64,000 bases of DNA from Melanopsichium pennsylvanicum (Eukaryota > Basidiomycota > Ustilaginomycetes > Ustilaginales): the NCBI GenBank assembly GCA_900208305.1, contig OAPG01000007.1, positions 1 through 64,000 on the forward strand, written 5' to 3'. Shown here piece after piece: positions 46,031-58,300 of the stretch (its first letter is position 1; each line of letters opens with the position of its first letter). Both the position numbers and the translations under genes were made by a program. The notes under the pieces are model-generated. The model had not been told where the DNA came from, made no database searches, and was given only the letters and a program-made list of their open reading frames with translations.

Positions 46031-48369
46031 CAAGTACGACGCGAATCTATTTTTCTCTGCAATTCTAATGCAATTACATGCGTTATGGTGAACAACTTGA
46101 TTCGTTGTGCTGTGTGACATCTAGTCGTGGTCGGTGAAGCGCGTTGACAGAGTAGTGAATGAAAGTGTATTAGCATGACCGACATCACGATGAAGGTTTC
46201 AGAATGGGGGCGCGATGTCGGTTCGATCGAATCGGCTCGGCCATGTAACGCGATTGTCCGATCTACACTTTCTGTTACAAAAGGAATGGCCTGAAAAAAC
46301 AGCGACAAAATGAAGCGGTTCAAGTGGGATGCAAGTAAATGTAAATCGAGACAGGGTTGAAAAATGCAGATGAAATGCGAAAGAAAGAGAGAGAGAAAGA
46401 GAGAGAGACGACGATAAGCATTTTCAAGCATTTTAAACCCCGACCATCAAGCTGCACCAAGCACTTGAAGGAGAGAGGAATGGGAAATTTTCAAAAAAAA
46501 ACACACTAAATTTTGTTGTACTCCGACAGGCTGGCCGACTTTGAGGTTTTTATAGCTAAGCTTGAGCTCTTGATCGCAAGACAGTAGAGTAAATTTGATT
46601 TACTTGCTTTAGAAGCAGCCTCTTGTTCGGGTCGATCTAGTCTTGGAAACGCTTTGAAGGCAAGGTGTTGGGTGGCGTGAGATCGGGGAGCTTCAAGCGT
46701 TTTGAAAATGGAGCAAAATAGAGTTGGGGGGGGGGCACCACATGTCTAGCAAAATCGCCATGCCAGAAACGCAGATGAAAACCGCCGTCTCTAATCCAAC
46801 CCAACCCAACCCACACTCAACTCAATCCATCCACACGAATAAGACCAAGGGCAACCAATTAGGAACCTATCTTGCTGTCAACTTATCGCTCACAAACACG
46901 AACAACGGCAACATGCAGAGAACGAAGGTAAAGAAGACGACTTTGGATTTGGAAAGAGGTGTAGAGCGGCTGCATGGAACCGATTCCCTCTATTAAATAT
47001 TTATGGCCATCATTCACAGCTGAGATTCCTCGGGGCTGAGCAGACAGGCGGACCATTATGGATAGGTATTACAACAACGGCAGCGGATTTCCGGGGGCAA
47101 CCTACTGTAAAAGCGCAATAGCGATCAGGCAGGAACACGAACGGTCTGCATCGAAAATCAATTAAAATCAATTGTGCAGACACATACAGGTAACTTACAG
47201 CACTTTCAAGTAAATTTACAGTACGGAGTAGCAGCGGAAGCGCTGTCTTATACTTACCGTATTCTCCTGCCTCCATTCTGTGTCTGCCCTTCGCTTCCGA
47301 AAATTTTGGAAATTATTTTGTACCGTAAAGAATAGTTTCAGTTAGAAATTCCGTCGTCTTACGCGCTGCTTGCACCGTCGCCTTCGCGCCATTGGACGCG
47401 TTGTCTGTGTTATAAGCCGTTTCACTTACTGTAGCAGTACTTCTAATTAATAATAAAAAATAAAGAGAAACGCAACAATATTATTTGTGTCAAGAAAAGA
47501 CCCTGTTTTGATTTGGTTGAGTACTGTAACAGTAGCTGCTGCTACCGATCCTCACACTTTGGGATCCGCTTTCCTAACAATCTCCTCTCCTTTCGCTAAA
47601 CCAAAATGCGCCTCGAGTGGCCCGTCGTGAATGCATACTCTTCTGATAGATCTACCTCCCTGGTTTGTGCAACGACGTCCAAAAAGCTGTGCCCGCCAAC
47701 CGCACAAGCCCCGAAGCAAACGAAGCCAGGAATCACTCACTCTCTATATTTCAACAGGTATCTGTCTCTATCGTCTCGTCTACATTGAATGAGGCAAATT
47801 GAGCTTGTGTGACAGGGGCGGCATTTGTTTTCAAGTCAATCTTGAAGAGGATTTGAGTCGTTGCGAAGGTCGTTTGACACATACTAAGTTATACCAAGGG
47901 CTAGCAACATAGACACGGTACAGGCTGTTTTGACCGCTTCAGGAAAACTCACTTTTATCCTCACCTGCCTGCCTACCTACCTGCCTGACTGTCAACTAAT
48001 TGTGTGGCATCGGCTCTGCGTGGTTGAACCATGATTCCCTCCCCTCCCCTTCCCTCCTCGTTCCAATTAAGCCGCCTTGCCTCAAGCCTCAGTTGTCAAT
48101 ACAATCCCCGGGACACGACACCCTCCTGCTCCTCCTTTGTTGCCAAGATATCGCATTTGCGCCCTCCAGCCCTCATCAACGACCCTCCTTTCTCATTCAT
48201 CGTCTCTACTGCAATTCCTGTCACCACCGCTATACGCGCTCCTTACAACAAGAACCCCGACCGAGCTGGACTACCAAGCCATTGAAGGATCCGCGGCAAC
48301 CCCTCTTTCCCACTCCTCCTCCACTACTTGCTTTCCCCACACCGTGCCTTCCACCGAATCTCGCCCAGC
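46031..48369. other. 2.3 kb gene-free spacer between Wee1 and GH26-like genes
   Basis: AT-rich in the middle (46.5-47.6 kb), with a dense set of TACTGTA/TACAGTA motifs (47103, 47216, 47428, 47522). A GA-rich tract lies at 46378-46407 and a CCTG/CCTA tetranucleotide run at about 47965-47990. From 48.03 kb the plus strand is a C/T-rich leader for the next gene. No frame could be supported as coding, and I found no splice donor that would join a signal-peptide exon to the next gene. Confidence 0.45.
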
Positions 48370-49521
48370 ATGCCTGCCCACCTCAACATGAACCTTCAAA
48401 GCCGTGCGATCTCGGACCCCCTCAGTCTCAACGGACTTCCCATTGGCTTCATTCCCGATGTTGGATCTGACGGAGGCAACGTTCAAACCATGGTTGGCAT
48501 CAACGGTCTTCTTGCTGGCCATGGCCAATCTTACGCATACGGTTTCTACGACCAGACCACCTATGGTACCATCTACAACGGTGCTAAACTCCTCGCAAAT
48601 GCTGCTGACATATATGCCTCTGGCGCTATTCTCGAAGCGACCATCATGCCTGTCGGTTCCTGGGGTGGATACACTCAGACCGACAACTCCCAAGCAGTCG
48701 CAATCTGTCGAGTCATGAAAAAGTTCACTGATGCCGGAGTCGATGTTCGATTGCGTTTTGCACACGAGGTCAACTACTACGTTACCACCGGCGAGTATGC
48801 ACCCATGAACGACATGGGCGTGAGCGAATTCAAAACTGCTTGGGCACAGGTTTCGGCGGCTTGCCAAACCATTGCGCCCAGTGTCAAAATGTGGTACTGC
48901 CCCAACGCTGCCAATCTGACCGTGTACGAACAGTACCTTCCGGATAACTTTAACTCGACCGTTCAGATGATCGGTGTCGACTTCTACCCTGCCAGCAACG
49001 ATCTCGCGACGGCTGGAAACTACATTCAAACCGTCAAGCCTTTCCACGACAAGTACTCTTCGTCTTCGGTTCCGTTCGTGATTGCTGAAGCAGGTACTCA
49101 TGCGTTGGATGCGAATATCACCGACCGTATCGCTTGGTTGAAGACGTTGACCTCGGATCAAGTCAAAACGGCACTTCCTAACTTGGAAAGCGTCACGTGG
49201 TACAACGCATTGCGAAAGACTGACGTGCTCTCCAACGGTGTCGGTGGAGATTTCCGTATCCTCGACCCTAACAACAGCACTTTCCCCAACCAGTATGCAG
49301 AAGACCTTTTCCCCCAAGTTAACAACGCTCAAGCATCCATGAGCGCCGTCTCAGTCGCATCTGCTGCTACCGCCACAGCAACGAACGCAGCTTCCACCAG
49401 CTTGCCATCCAGTTTGAAGACTTCTGGCAACAGCGGTGCCATGGGCAGCGCAAAGAGCATGAGTAAGGCAGGCTTGGCTGTCATGGCTCTTGCTGCCATC
49501 TCGGCCCTCTCTTACCTCTAA
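48370..49521 (+). CDS. Putative GH26-like glycoside hydrolase with C-terminal GPI-type signal
   Basis: A 383-residue protein with a clan GH-A look. Candidate acid/base E133 lies in RFAHEVNYY, resembling the R-x3-HE-x-N motif of GH26, and candidate nucleophile E240 in VIAEAGTH, resembling (IA)E-F-G. MPVGSWGGY and IGVDFYPASND fit inner strands of such a barrel. A Ser/Ala/Thr-rich stalk (about 325-365) leads to a hydrophobic end, AGLAVMALAAISALSYL, as in GPI-anchored wall proteins. GH26 enzymes cut beta-1,4-mannan or mixed-linkage beta-glucan; the substrate here is not known. The N-terminus from the ATG at 48370 shows no signal peptide, which clashes with the tail. Upstream, the frame opens only with TTG. 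Confidence 0.65.
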   Translation: MPAHLNMNLQSRAISDPLSLNGLPIGFIPDVGSDGGNVQTMVGINGLLAGHGQSYAYGFYDQTTYGTIYNGAKLLANAADIYASGAILEATIMPVGSWGGYTQTDNSQAVAICRVMKKFTDAGVDVRLRFAHEVNYYVTTGEYAPMNDMGVSEFKTAWAQVSAACQTIAPSVKMWYCPNAANLTVYEQYLPDNFNSTVQMIGVDFYPASNDLATAGNYIQTVKPFHDKYSSSSVPFVIAEAGTHALDANITDRIAWLKTLTSDQVKTALPNLESVTWYNALRKTDVLSNGVGGDFRILDPNNSTFPNQYAEDLFPQVNNAQASMSAVSVASAATATATNAASTSLPSSLKTSGNSGAMGSAKSMSKAGLAVMALAAISALSYL

Positions 49522-50512
49522 GAAGAGAAGGGAGACACGGCTCTTTTCTCCCCCTTCTTGTCATTATTTTTTCGATTGCTTTGTGTTACTATACCTTTCC
49601 CATGCTCCGTACAGCTTTGCTTTTGCTTTTGCTTATCCACTACTCGTCCCGTTCGATCCAATCACTTTCACAACCCTCAAAACCTTTTTTTTCCCCTCAG
49701 TCATGGGGCTTTCATATCATTCCTCTCTCTCTCTTTCCCCCACTTATATCTGTTGCTTGGTATTCCACTCGTTATTTTGACGACTCACACGACACCTCTT
49801 ACTCTCTCCCTTGTGTCGTTGCCCAATTCAAGACGACTTGGTCGAGTTTTGGGGACCCCGTATGGACAATTTTTTTGTTGCTTTGACTCTTGGCCCCAAA
49901 TTTATCTACCCAGGTTTGGCTGTAATTTGCCTCCGAGAGACCTCTGTGTGTGTGTGTGTGATTGGATTTCGAAACGCTGCCACCAATTTACCAGCTTGGC
50001 GGTGATAGATTTTGTGTGTGTCCTGTTGGAAGGGCGAGCGAACGCAACACCCACCCACTGTACACTAAAAAAAATAATACAGTAAATTACAACCACAGCG
50101 TCGTGGTGTGCAGGTTTTTTTACACGTAATCTCAAAAAAAATTATCTGTTGGTTTTTGGGCAACCAAAGTTGCATCTCAAAACTTACTGTTATATATCGC
50201 TCATCAAATATCAAGATAAACAGGCTCAAAATCCAAGAAACCCAAAATAACAATACACACACACACACACACTAGAAACAATTTCTCCACCATAATCCCC
50301 AATTCGAGCTCCCCACACTTGTATGACACCTCACATACTTCCCCACACAGCTACAAAAATTACGAAGAAAAAGTAGTGTCCATAGATATTACGATGTCAA
50401 GTACAAATAGATAAGTTTCAAAATAAAATAAAATAAAGAAAACGAACAAAACCATGAATATGCGGGAAAAAAAAAAAAAAAAGGAAGAAACGATGGTGAT
50501 CGATAGATTGAT
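49522..50512. other. Convergent spacer between GH26-like and acyltransferase genes
   Basis: About 1 kb of 3' untranslated sequence with low-complexity runs: (GT)n at 49945-49960, (AC)n at 50254-50272 and a 16-A run at 50467-50482. A TACAGTAA motif lies at 50079. No gene is supported. Confidence 0.5.
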
Positions 50513-52369
50513 TTACCAAGGAACCTTTGTCAAGCCCAATTTGGCCATTGGATTACCCAAGCTTGGCAGAGGCAACAGATAACCCGAGTTTCTTGCCTTT
50601 TCCACATGCTTGAGGCTCATAGTCGACAAGTGTTGCATGTCATCCTGACCGTAAAAGAAGATCAGCGTCGCTCTACCCAGCAATTCGGATGGGATCTCAA
50701 TGGTGACCCTAAACATAGTCGAGAGGGCCAGTGTGATGATAAGCGTCAAAGCCCAGATGCCGGCAAGGTTGGTTGCTGCATCTGAGGTGACAGACGTTGC
50801 AGAAGTCATGGGAAAGATCTTTGGCATGATGCCCCACAGCACAATAGCGTGAACTGCCACGATGGCTGCACCGATTTGCTGACCCATCATAGAAATCGGA
50901 GCCACAGAGAGCACCTTCTGGCTCACCTGGTTGAGCTCGACGAAGACAAGCAACAAGAAGGAGCACAAAACATCTGTAAATCGAATAACCGAGTAGATGT
51001 TGGCGCCATTCCTGCTGGTGGGTCTGATCACCTGCAGGTGCGTCAATCCTTCGTTGACTCGGTCACGAACCTGAGGAATGAGGAGGAAAATGAGGAAGAG
51101 AGCAGCACACAATCCCTGAGCCATCCAGTTTGCGAGCCTGTGCTTGCGAAGCTTGCCAAAGTGACCACAGAGATCCAACTCGGCAACCAACAATCCAAGA
51201 AGCGCAGGGGCGAGGTACGTAAGTGTACACCAGTTGAGCAGACCCATGACCAACAAGAATGCAACCCGGGTGTCATGTTGAAGGATACCGACGATCATCG
51301 TAACACCATACAGGTAGTACGAGTTCTGGAAGAACCAAGGCAGGTAGAAGATAGGACCAGCCTCGTTCAATAGCTCCGTCGGCCTGTCTTCGGAGGTGAA
51401 AAGGTTGGTAGCGGTAACGATCCATTGCGAGCCGTTGGCGTAGCACCATCCTGGCCTCTGTCCGATCAAAGTCTCGAAGTTCGGGTTCTGGGGGTAGAGG
51501 CCGGTAGCCTTGCAGATGCCGTACTGAACACCAGTGACAAAGAGAATAGGCAACAAAAATCGGAAGGGTCTCGAAATCATGGCCATACCGTAGAGCTTGA
51601 AGTCGGGGGTGTTGATTTCCCTCTCCTCGGTGTTCTTTGCGTCCTGTACTGGCGGAGGCACCGCCTTCTCATCGAGCGCCTTAGGAGCGGCTCCCCTAAC
51701 CTTGGCAGCTTTCGCCTTGGCAGCGGCATCCTTGAAGCTCTTGATTGCGTCCTTACGGCTGACTAACCATGGCAACGTCAAAGCACGGCCTTGAATGGCG
51801 AGGAAGAGTGTGAGAGCAAAGTTGGAGCTGAACGGATAAAGGATGCTCTTTCCAACGGACCAAGTCTGGGCATGGTTGCCAATCACTGTGCTGGTCAGTG
51901 CAACGATGGCAGCAACGAAGCGCAGACCGTCGATGTACCTCAATCGGCCGTACTTCATCTTCTTGACCGCCTCGGGGGTGATCTCAGCCACCACACCGAG
52001 TTCAGCTTGACCCTCCCAAGAGTTGCTGTCCCTGAGCGGGCTCGCTTTGACTGCAGAGTCCAACTTGCTGTGGCTGCCCTTGCCCTTTTTCACAGATCCA
52101 TTCTCAGACGAGGCGTAGTCGGTGGGAGCTGCGGAGTTGACCAATGTGTTGTGTGCGGATCCTCGTCGGGAGTCTTCACCGGCGGAATAGGAGCTGAATC
52201 GACCAGATGTGTGGACATAGCTCATAGAACGCAAATAGGCCATCCCATCCTCGTTGTCACTAGTCGCAATAGGAGTCTCGACGCCGGATGAGATTTCGTT
52301 GGGGCTGAAAGAAGGCGACTCGGAAAGGCCAGAGCCTCTTCGCCATGTTGGTGGGATTGGTTTCGCCAT
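50513..52369 (-). CDS. Membrane acyltransferase-3 family protein, conserved His replaced
   Basis: A 618-residue polytopic protein. The first ~145 residues are hydrophilic and Ser-rich. The membrane part begins at RYIDGLRFVAAIVALTST, the family's first helix (DGLRG-x9-H). At the place of the conserved helix-1 His, 14 residues after the Asp, there is Thr (codon at 51887-51889); a His occurs five residues later. Other features are FALTLFLAIQGRALTLPWL (counterpart of the LSG block), a Lys/Ala-rich cytosolic loop (SRKDAIKSFKDAAAKAKAAK), and about ten helices in all. Family members move acyl groups onto cell-surface carbohydrates or lipids. The ATG at 52369 (MAKPIPP) was chosen; the extension upstream resembles leader. 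It is divergent from a gene that fuses the same domain to a glycosyltransferase. Confidence 0.78.
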   Translation of the reverse strand: MAKPIPPTWRRGSGLSESPSFSPNEISSGVETPIATSDNEDGMAYLRSMSYVHTSGRFSSYSAGEDSRRGSAHNTLVNSAAPTDYASSENGSVKKGKGSHSKLDSAVKASPLRDSNSWEGQAELGVVAEITPEAVKKMKYGRLRYIDGLRFVAAIVALTSTVIGNHAQTWSVGKSILYPFSSNFALTLFLAIQGRALTLPWLVSRKDAIKSFKDAAAKAKAAKVRGAAPKALDEKAVPPPVQDAKNTEEREINTPDFKLYGMAMISRPFRFLLPILFVTGVQYGICKATGLYPQNPNFETLIGQRPGWCYANGSQWIVTATNLFTSEDRPTELLNEAGPIFYLPWFFQNSYYLYGVTMIVGILQHDTRVAFLLVMGLLNWCTLTYLAPALLGLLVAELDLCGHFGKLRKHRLANWMAQGLCAALFLIFLLIPQVRDRVNEGLTHLQVIRPTSRNGANIYSVIRFTDVLCSFLLLVFVELNQVSQKVLSVAPISMMGQQIGAAIVAVHAIVLWGIMPKIFPMTSATSVTSDAATNLAGIWALTLIITLALSTMFRVTIEIPSELLGRATLIFFYGQDDMQHLSTMSLKHVEKARNSGYLLPLPSLGNPMAKLGLTKVPW

Positions 52370-55300
52370 GCTTGATGGAATATGAGGAGGGTGTAATCTG
52401 ATCTTGATAATGTGTGGCGGTGGTGAGGTGAAGACGACGAGAAGGAGGCAGAGAACAAAGAGGGAATGGGAAAGATCGACTGATTGTGGGCAGAAAGTCA
52501 AGGTGAGCTCGAACCTGATTCTTGACGGTACACAGGAAGGAAAAAAAAACAAGGAGTAACAGCGATGTACAGCGGCAGTACACAGAAGGAGGCCAAAGAT
52601 CAGGATACCTCTTGCATCACACATACAAAACAAGGGTTGAGGACTGTCAAGAATTTGCCTCTAGCCGGATTGGAAACAATCATCATACAGAACGCACATG
52701 GATGAGCAGGTAGAGGGAGGGACTTGATCGGAACTCCCAGTCACTGCGCATATGCCATGACGCTTCTGTCCAGCCTGCGAATCGACGGAACTGTCAAACG
52801 ACGGACGTTGCTGAAACGACTCAAGAAACCAAGCGACTGCCATCGAGCGAGAGGAAAATTTACCATCTTTCCCCACGGTTCGCACAAATTACAACAACAG
52901 AGTGACTGTAAGGCAGCGCAGAAGTGTGAGTGCTTACTAGGCTTTCGACGAAGAGGGTACAATCTTGAGAGGGCCGCTTCTGGTTTCGCTTAGCTAGTGC
53001 ACTGTGCACCGACGAATAGCTGGTGAACAGGGTGACTGTCACACAGTGCGATCGTAGCGTCTGTTTGCGTCTGCGTAGACGTACCTCCTAGCTTATTTTT
53101 ATTTTTATTTTATTTTTATTTTTATTTCTAAAGAAATCTATAGTTTCTTTCTTTCCCTCTCTCTCTTTTGTTTCTTTTTCTTTTACTTGCCCCACCTTCA
53201 CTTTTCGGGTGTCTCGCCTTATCATACTCCTGATTCGACGAAAGCAGATTTGTCTAGGAGGTCACAGCCTATCCCTTGTTTCAGACCAACCCACCTCTGG
53301 ATCCTGTCAATGGTTGAGCTAAGCTAGGACGAGAAAGAATCTTTTTCTTCTTCATCAGTTCATCCGAATGAGAGTGCTACAGTGATATCTTAGCATGCAG
53401 TAGCCCAATCTATACGTGAGACGTCGCTTGAAAGCTCGCATCTTCCGTGACAAGCACGAACATGATCATTTGCTTGATGATTACATCTGTGCAGCAGTGG
53501 CAGATAAAGTATGCAAAGTGAGAATCGCAGTATGTTGAGCTATATCCATTTGATGAAAAGCTTAGGCCTGTAGAGGCTGCATCCGGCGGAATCTCATGCT
53601 GGCCAGGCGATGCTCAGGCTGAGTGTGAGCTTCTACCGTACAAAGGCACCAACCAGAACTAGGATGTGGCTTGGGCTAGGCGCCGGAACATCGCTGCTTG
53701 GAACAAAAAAATACCACAACAAAAGGTGATTGCGGAAACGAAGCGAATGCCAGTTTGTTGGTGGAGTGCAACGGCAGTGGCTTCAGGTTTGAGTGATGAC
53801 AATCGTATATCGACTTTCGGTTGGGATACATCGATGCGACACAGAGAGTGGCATTGACCGACATTCTTGACTTACCGTAGGCATTTGCGTCCGCTTATCC
53901 GTTGTGTCTGAGCTCTAGCCAAACGCGTAAAGTCGACGCAACTGTAAAGAGTGGCTTTCTGACGTGCATTGTTGTTCGACGGCGCATTTCCGACGATTCT
54001 TGATTTGAATTGAATTTAACTTGGGAAAAACGCCAATATTACAAAATTGAGGAATGAAAATATTTACTAATTTTAACAAAGCGAACGCCAATCGCAGGAA
54101 ATAATGAAGGGGAGTCGAGTTAAGACAGTCGCAGATCGCCAGCTCGCGTAAAAACACTGCTCACACTCGGCCAGTGCCGATCCTTCCTGGAACCATCGAC
54201 GATCGCGTCTTACTCGGCTGCTGGTAAGCCGTCAAGAGTGAGTAACCAATTCTCTCTCACGGCTCAGTAATGTCCCCAATTTTCGTTCTTCTCGATCCAC
54301 GCCGCTCTGCAGTGAGCCACGAATTTGTCTCACTTTGTTCTGTCATTGTCAGCGCAAACTGGAAACTAAAGGTCACGCTACAATTGGTTGAAGCTTGACT
54401 CTCTTCCACCGTACTTTCATGCTGAGAAGGGAAGAATACGTCTCCAACGGAGGACAGCATACAGGTTTTCGTTCTCCTATTCATCGTCCTTCATCTGCAC
54501 GAACCTCGTCTACTGCAGCCACGTCCTAGTCCCCTTGGTTTCATATGAATTGCGGAGCTGCAGCCTCATAAGACGCGCTGGGTGAGAAGACGCGGTCTGT
54601 GCTTTACGCCACAACTTTCTTTTTGAAATCGCAGATTAAAGCGTTCTTTTTCGCGACACCTAATAATACCGGGATAGGGCACACAAAGCAAATGTGTAGC
54701 TTTTGTTGTATTATTGTGGCTTGCAAGCGTAAGAGCAAAAGTCTGTCACCCGATGCTCTCCAGCAAATGCAGCGAAAGAAATGTCAGAGACGAAGTCATG
54801 GAGCCCCTTACCAGCTCAAACTAGACGATTCCAAAGTTTTTCGAGTCGGTTTTCTCTCAAGAGACGAGCGAGGATCGCGTGAGAGTGGATGGCTTCAGAT
54901 GTATTAACGATGGATCAAACGGTGGTTCATCGCATATCTGCGTGTCTTGGCTCAGGAAAGGAAGGGGGTCAAGACTGCGGAAATAGCCTCCAGTTTGTCG
55001 AAGAGACAGATCCATGGACGAGGCAGCCTGGGAAAATTTCGCATAGGCAAACTAGGGGTTCTTCCCAGGAACATCGATGCGATTGGTTGTCCTGTGCAAT
55101 AGCCATGTTCGCTTATGCTTAATAACATCAAGCGCTCACTCTCTCACGCGAGCAAAGAGACAGTAACAAGGGAAAAAAAAAGCAGAAAAAAAAGGGGGTC
55201 CTCGTAGTCCCTCTTCTTTTTTTTTTTTTGGGTTGAACTTCCCAGGGCTAACGCAAGCCAGTGCCATTACAGCAGGAAGTTTGGAGCTTAACGTGCTTTC

Positions 55301-58300
55301 TATTCAATCGTGAAATGGAATTCGGTCGATTTGGATGCCTGACAGGAGCCGAGGTTCCGACGTGCACTTGAGCAAAGGAAGAAAATTCGAATAAAAAACA
55401 CAAACTTGAAATTTGTGGATTTGATTTTCGGTTTCACCTGGCTGGATGGCGATCTTTATTTGGTGATCCTCCTTTTTCCCTCACAGAATCCAGCCGCGGT
55501 GACCACAGACATGAGAGCAATAATAAGTGGAGTTCGGAATTTTGTTCCTGACGGCACCAATTCGATCAAGGTTGTGTTCGATGCGCAGCTAGCACGGTTG
55601 TAAACAGCCGGAGTTTCAACTCACGAGATCGCACCCTCATACTGTATGTCCTCGTATTTTTACAGGTCTATGACGGTGTCTTTAGCTTGTCAAGTCTTGT
55701 CAGTTGCCGCCAAGCACGATCGCTGCTTGCAGACTTGGTTCTTGGCTTCTGCTCTGGTCATGGCATCTTTGATTCTAGCACCCTGAAATCTTGATATGAT
55801 CCAGACGCCATCGTAGCAAGCCTACAACCAGGTCTATGGATGGATCCAAGACGGAAAATCACCCTAAAGAGTCTCGTATAAATGTATTTTGGGTGCGGCT
55901 GGTCGAAGCTAGGCTTGGACCTGACTTATGTATCAAGTAAGGCGAGCTGCTATGATATTTTGAATGGTTGACTACTTCCATCAGCATGAAGAAGAGCTGA
56001 GTGCGGGAGGAGGCGTTATCGTGGTCGGCAGCGTGAAAATGGGGCCTTTCAATTACTGTAAGCACTATTCGAGCACGCCCACGGCCCAGAAGCCTCATGC
56101 ATCGTTGTGAGTTCTGCGCCATCTTTTAAGGGTGATTGGGACTGGAATATGTGGGCGAATTCGACTCTTATACACTCACAATATTTTGCAACTAATTTGC
56201 AAGGCGATGGATGACTTTCTTCGATCGACCAACACGATTTGCACCCCCGAGCTTGCATGGATTTTAAGAATGTAGTCAGACCCGCCGTGGTAAGAACACT
56301 CCGCCCTGCATGCGTGACCTCATTCACGGCAGATTTGCAGGCCCTACCTTTGTCCGATCGGATTTTTCGCTCAACTGTATGAAAATCCCCATCTGTGACC
56401 TCGTAAATATCCTCCATCCCATATCGTTAAGCGCGTGTGCAACCTGGAGCAGCAACGAAAATGCTTTCTTTCTGCCTCAAAAACTCTCTGCCTGGTACAC
56501 AATGTCTTTACTGGACAAGGTTGCGAGCCAAAGTGTTTGCTTCAAAGAAGGCTTCTCAGCAATTTGGATCTGGCGTGAGAGGATGCGCAGCGCGATGTCG
56601 ATTCCGACTTTCGGCGCTTGGCCCGTCATGACTCAGGATCTCAACCAAGAAAAGAAAAATTCAAAAAAAAAAAAAAAACAATTCAAAGAAAAAACATTTC
56701 AAAGAAAGGCCAAAACAAAAAGAGACTAAAACTTTCAAACATGATGGCAGATGTGGAACCGACGCGCTGTACAAAAATATGTTTGGCCTCTACAAGTACA
56801 GTAATTCGACAAGCACCCTTTCTGCCCCTGGCTTCTCGCAACCTCGCTTTACCGCGAACGATCCAATCTATCACAAAGAACCTATGTGTCCTCCCATCTT
56901 CACTCACTGGCTTCCCGAAAAGGAGAGTCCCTGCACAAAGCCGTCCAGTACACAAATTTGTGACACTCTGCAGCTAACTTCGTGTTACTGATATCTCTAT
57001 CTTTGCTCTGCATCGCCTTGATCGGCCATCGGTAGCTTTTTCGCATGAAACTTCATGTTGGTCAGGTGTAGGAATGCCCAAGCAAGCGAAGCAACATGAT
57101 ACGGACACAATCGACCTCAATCCGCGTAGCTCTTCTAGCGAAAAGTCGGCTGGACTCAGCTTTCGGTCCCATAATTTGATCCAAAGCACTGCTCGCCCCA
57201 TTTCCGGTCATGCCTACGCGATCCAATCAAGTCTGCCGAAGTTCAGGAATAAATCGGTTCGTGTTCGCGATCACGATCATGGCGAACGAAAGCCGGAGTT
57301 TGGCTTAAATGCAGACTAGGTATCAGCAAAAGCTATTTTTGATCGTTGCAAGTCATGGATTGCGGCAGCCGGCAATCGTGCTATCAATACCATAATCCCC
57401 TCGTTTGCAAACTTGGTTTGGATGACAAGACGAGGAGCAGGGCGTACCGTGGAGAGGTCCTGGTAAACCTACGCAAAACATTTCCCCTGAAACCAAAAGG
57501 CAGCAAACATTTCTCAACCTTTCGCTTTTAAGCGACATGACAATCGGAGCACCGTGGCCTGGTGAATTGATGCATCCATGAAACAATGAATTTTTTATTT
57601 TTACGAATTTTCACAGCGAAAGCGCCATAGCCACTCACGGTACAGTAGCTGCTTGTCAGCAATGACAAGCAATCGTGTACATTGACTGTCAATTTACATT
57701 GCTGTACGCTTCGCGATCCTTGACATCCTTTGGTGAAGGGAAGCGCAGAGAGACCCTCGAAACCCGCTTGTGGCCCCTTTATTTTTCCTTATTGTTTTTG
57801 AGGTGCAGGCATTCTCTGTGGGGTTCCAGCTGTTTTTGTTTGTCGATCGACGCAAAGGTTCTGCTCACTAAGGTGCTCCGCTCTTACTGATTCCGCTGCC
57901 GCCAGCGTCGTTGACCGATAGGTTACCCTGATGTAGTGGTTTGGAAGCCACAGATTGTTGTGAAACTCTTTCGGACCGTCCATTTGGTATTGTATCTCGA
58001 AAGCCGATCCCTCGGCACTTGAATGGTCGCACAACTATGACAGTCCAAACACTTGCGACCGTCGTAAGTTCGCAAGCCTTAGTATTAGCATCGAGAGCTG
58101 CCTTTGCAGACCAAAAGCTCTGCTGGATGTCGAGCCAAAATCTTTTCCGTCCCTGGTAAGTTGTTCACTAACGTTAGGCCATGCGTTGCCAGGCAACCCA
58201 AAACACGAATCCGGCTGCAATCTGCAGCAGCCTGTTCCTACAGCTCGCTGGTGTGCCCGCAGATCCGGTCAGTGCAGCTCGCCCAATTTGATCGCTGATC

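Noticed and set aside
46724..46996. 90-codon plus-strand frame after the Wee1 gene
   Set aside because: It opens with TTG in a G run and its content is low-complexity; no evidence of a gene.
48271..49332. 353-codon minus-strand frame opposite the GH26-like gene
   Set aside because: Same cause: strong codon bias leaves the antisense frame open. The product is low-complexity Val/Asp/Gly with no recognisable fold.
56310..56729. 139-codon plus-strand frame with a Lys-rich end in the gene-free zone
   Set aside because: Its end is a translated A-rich run, a 122-codon minus frame overlaps it, and no domain or codon bias supports it.
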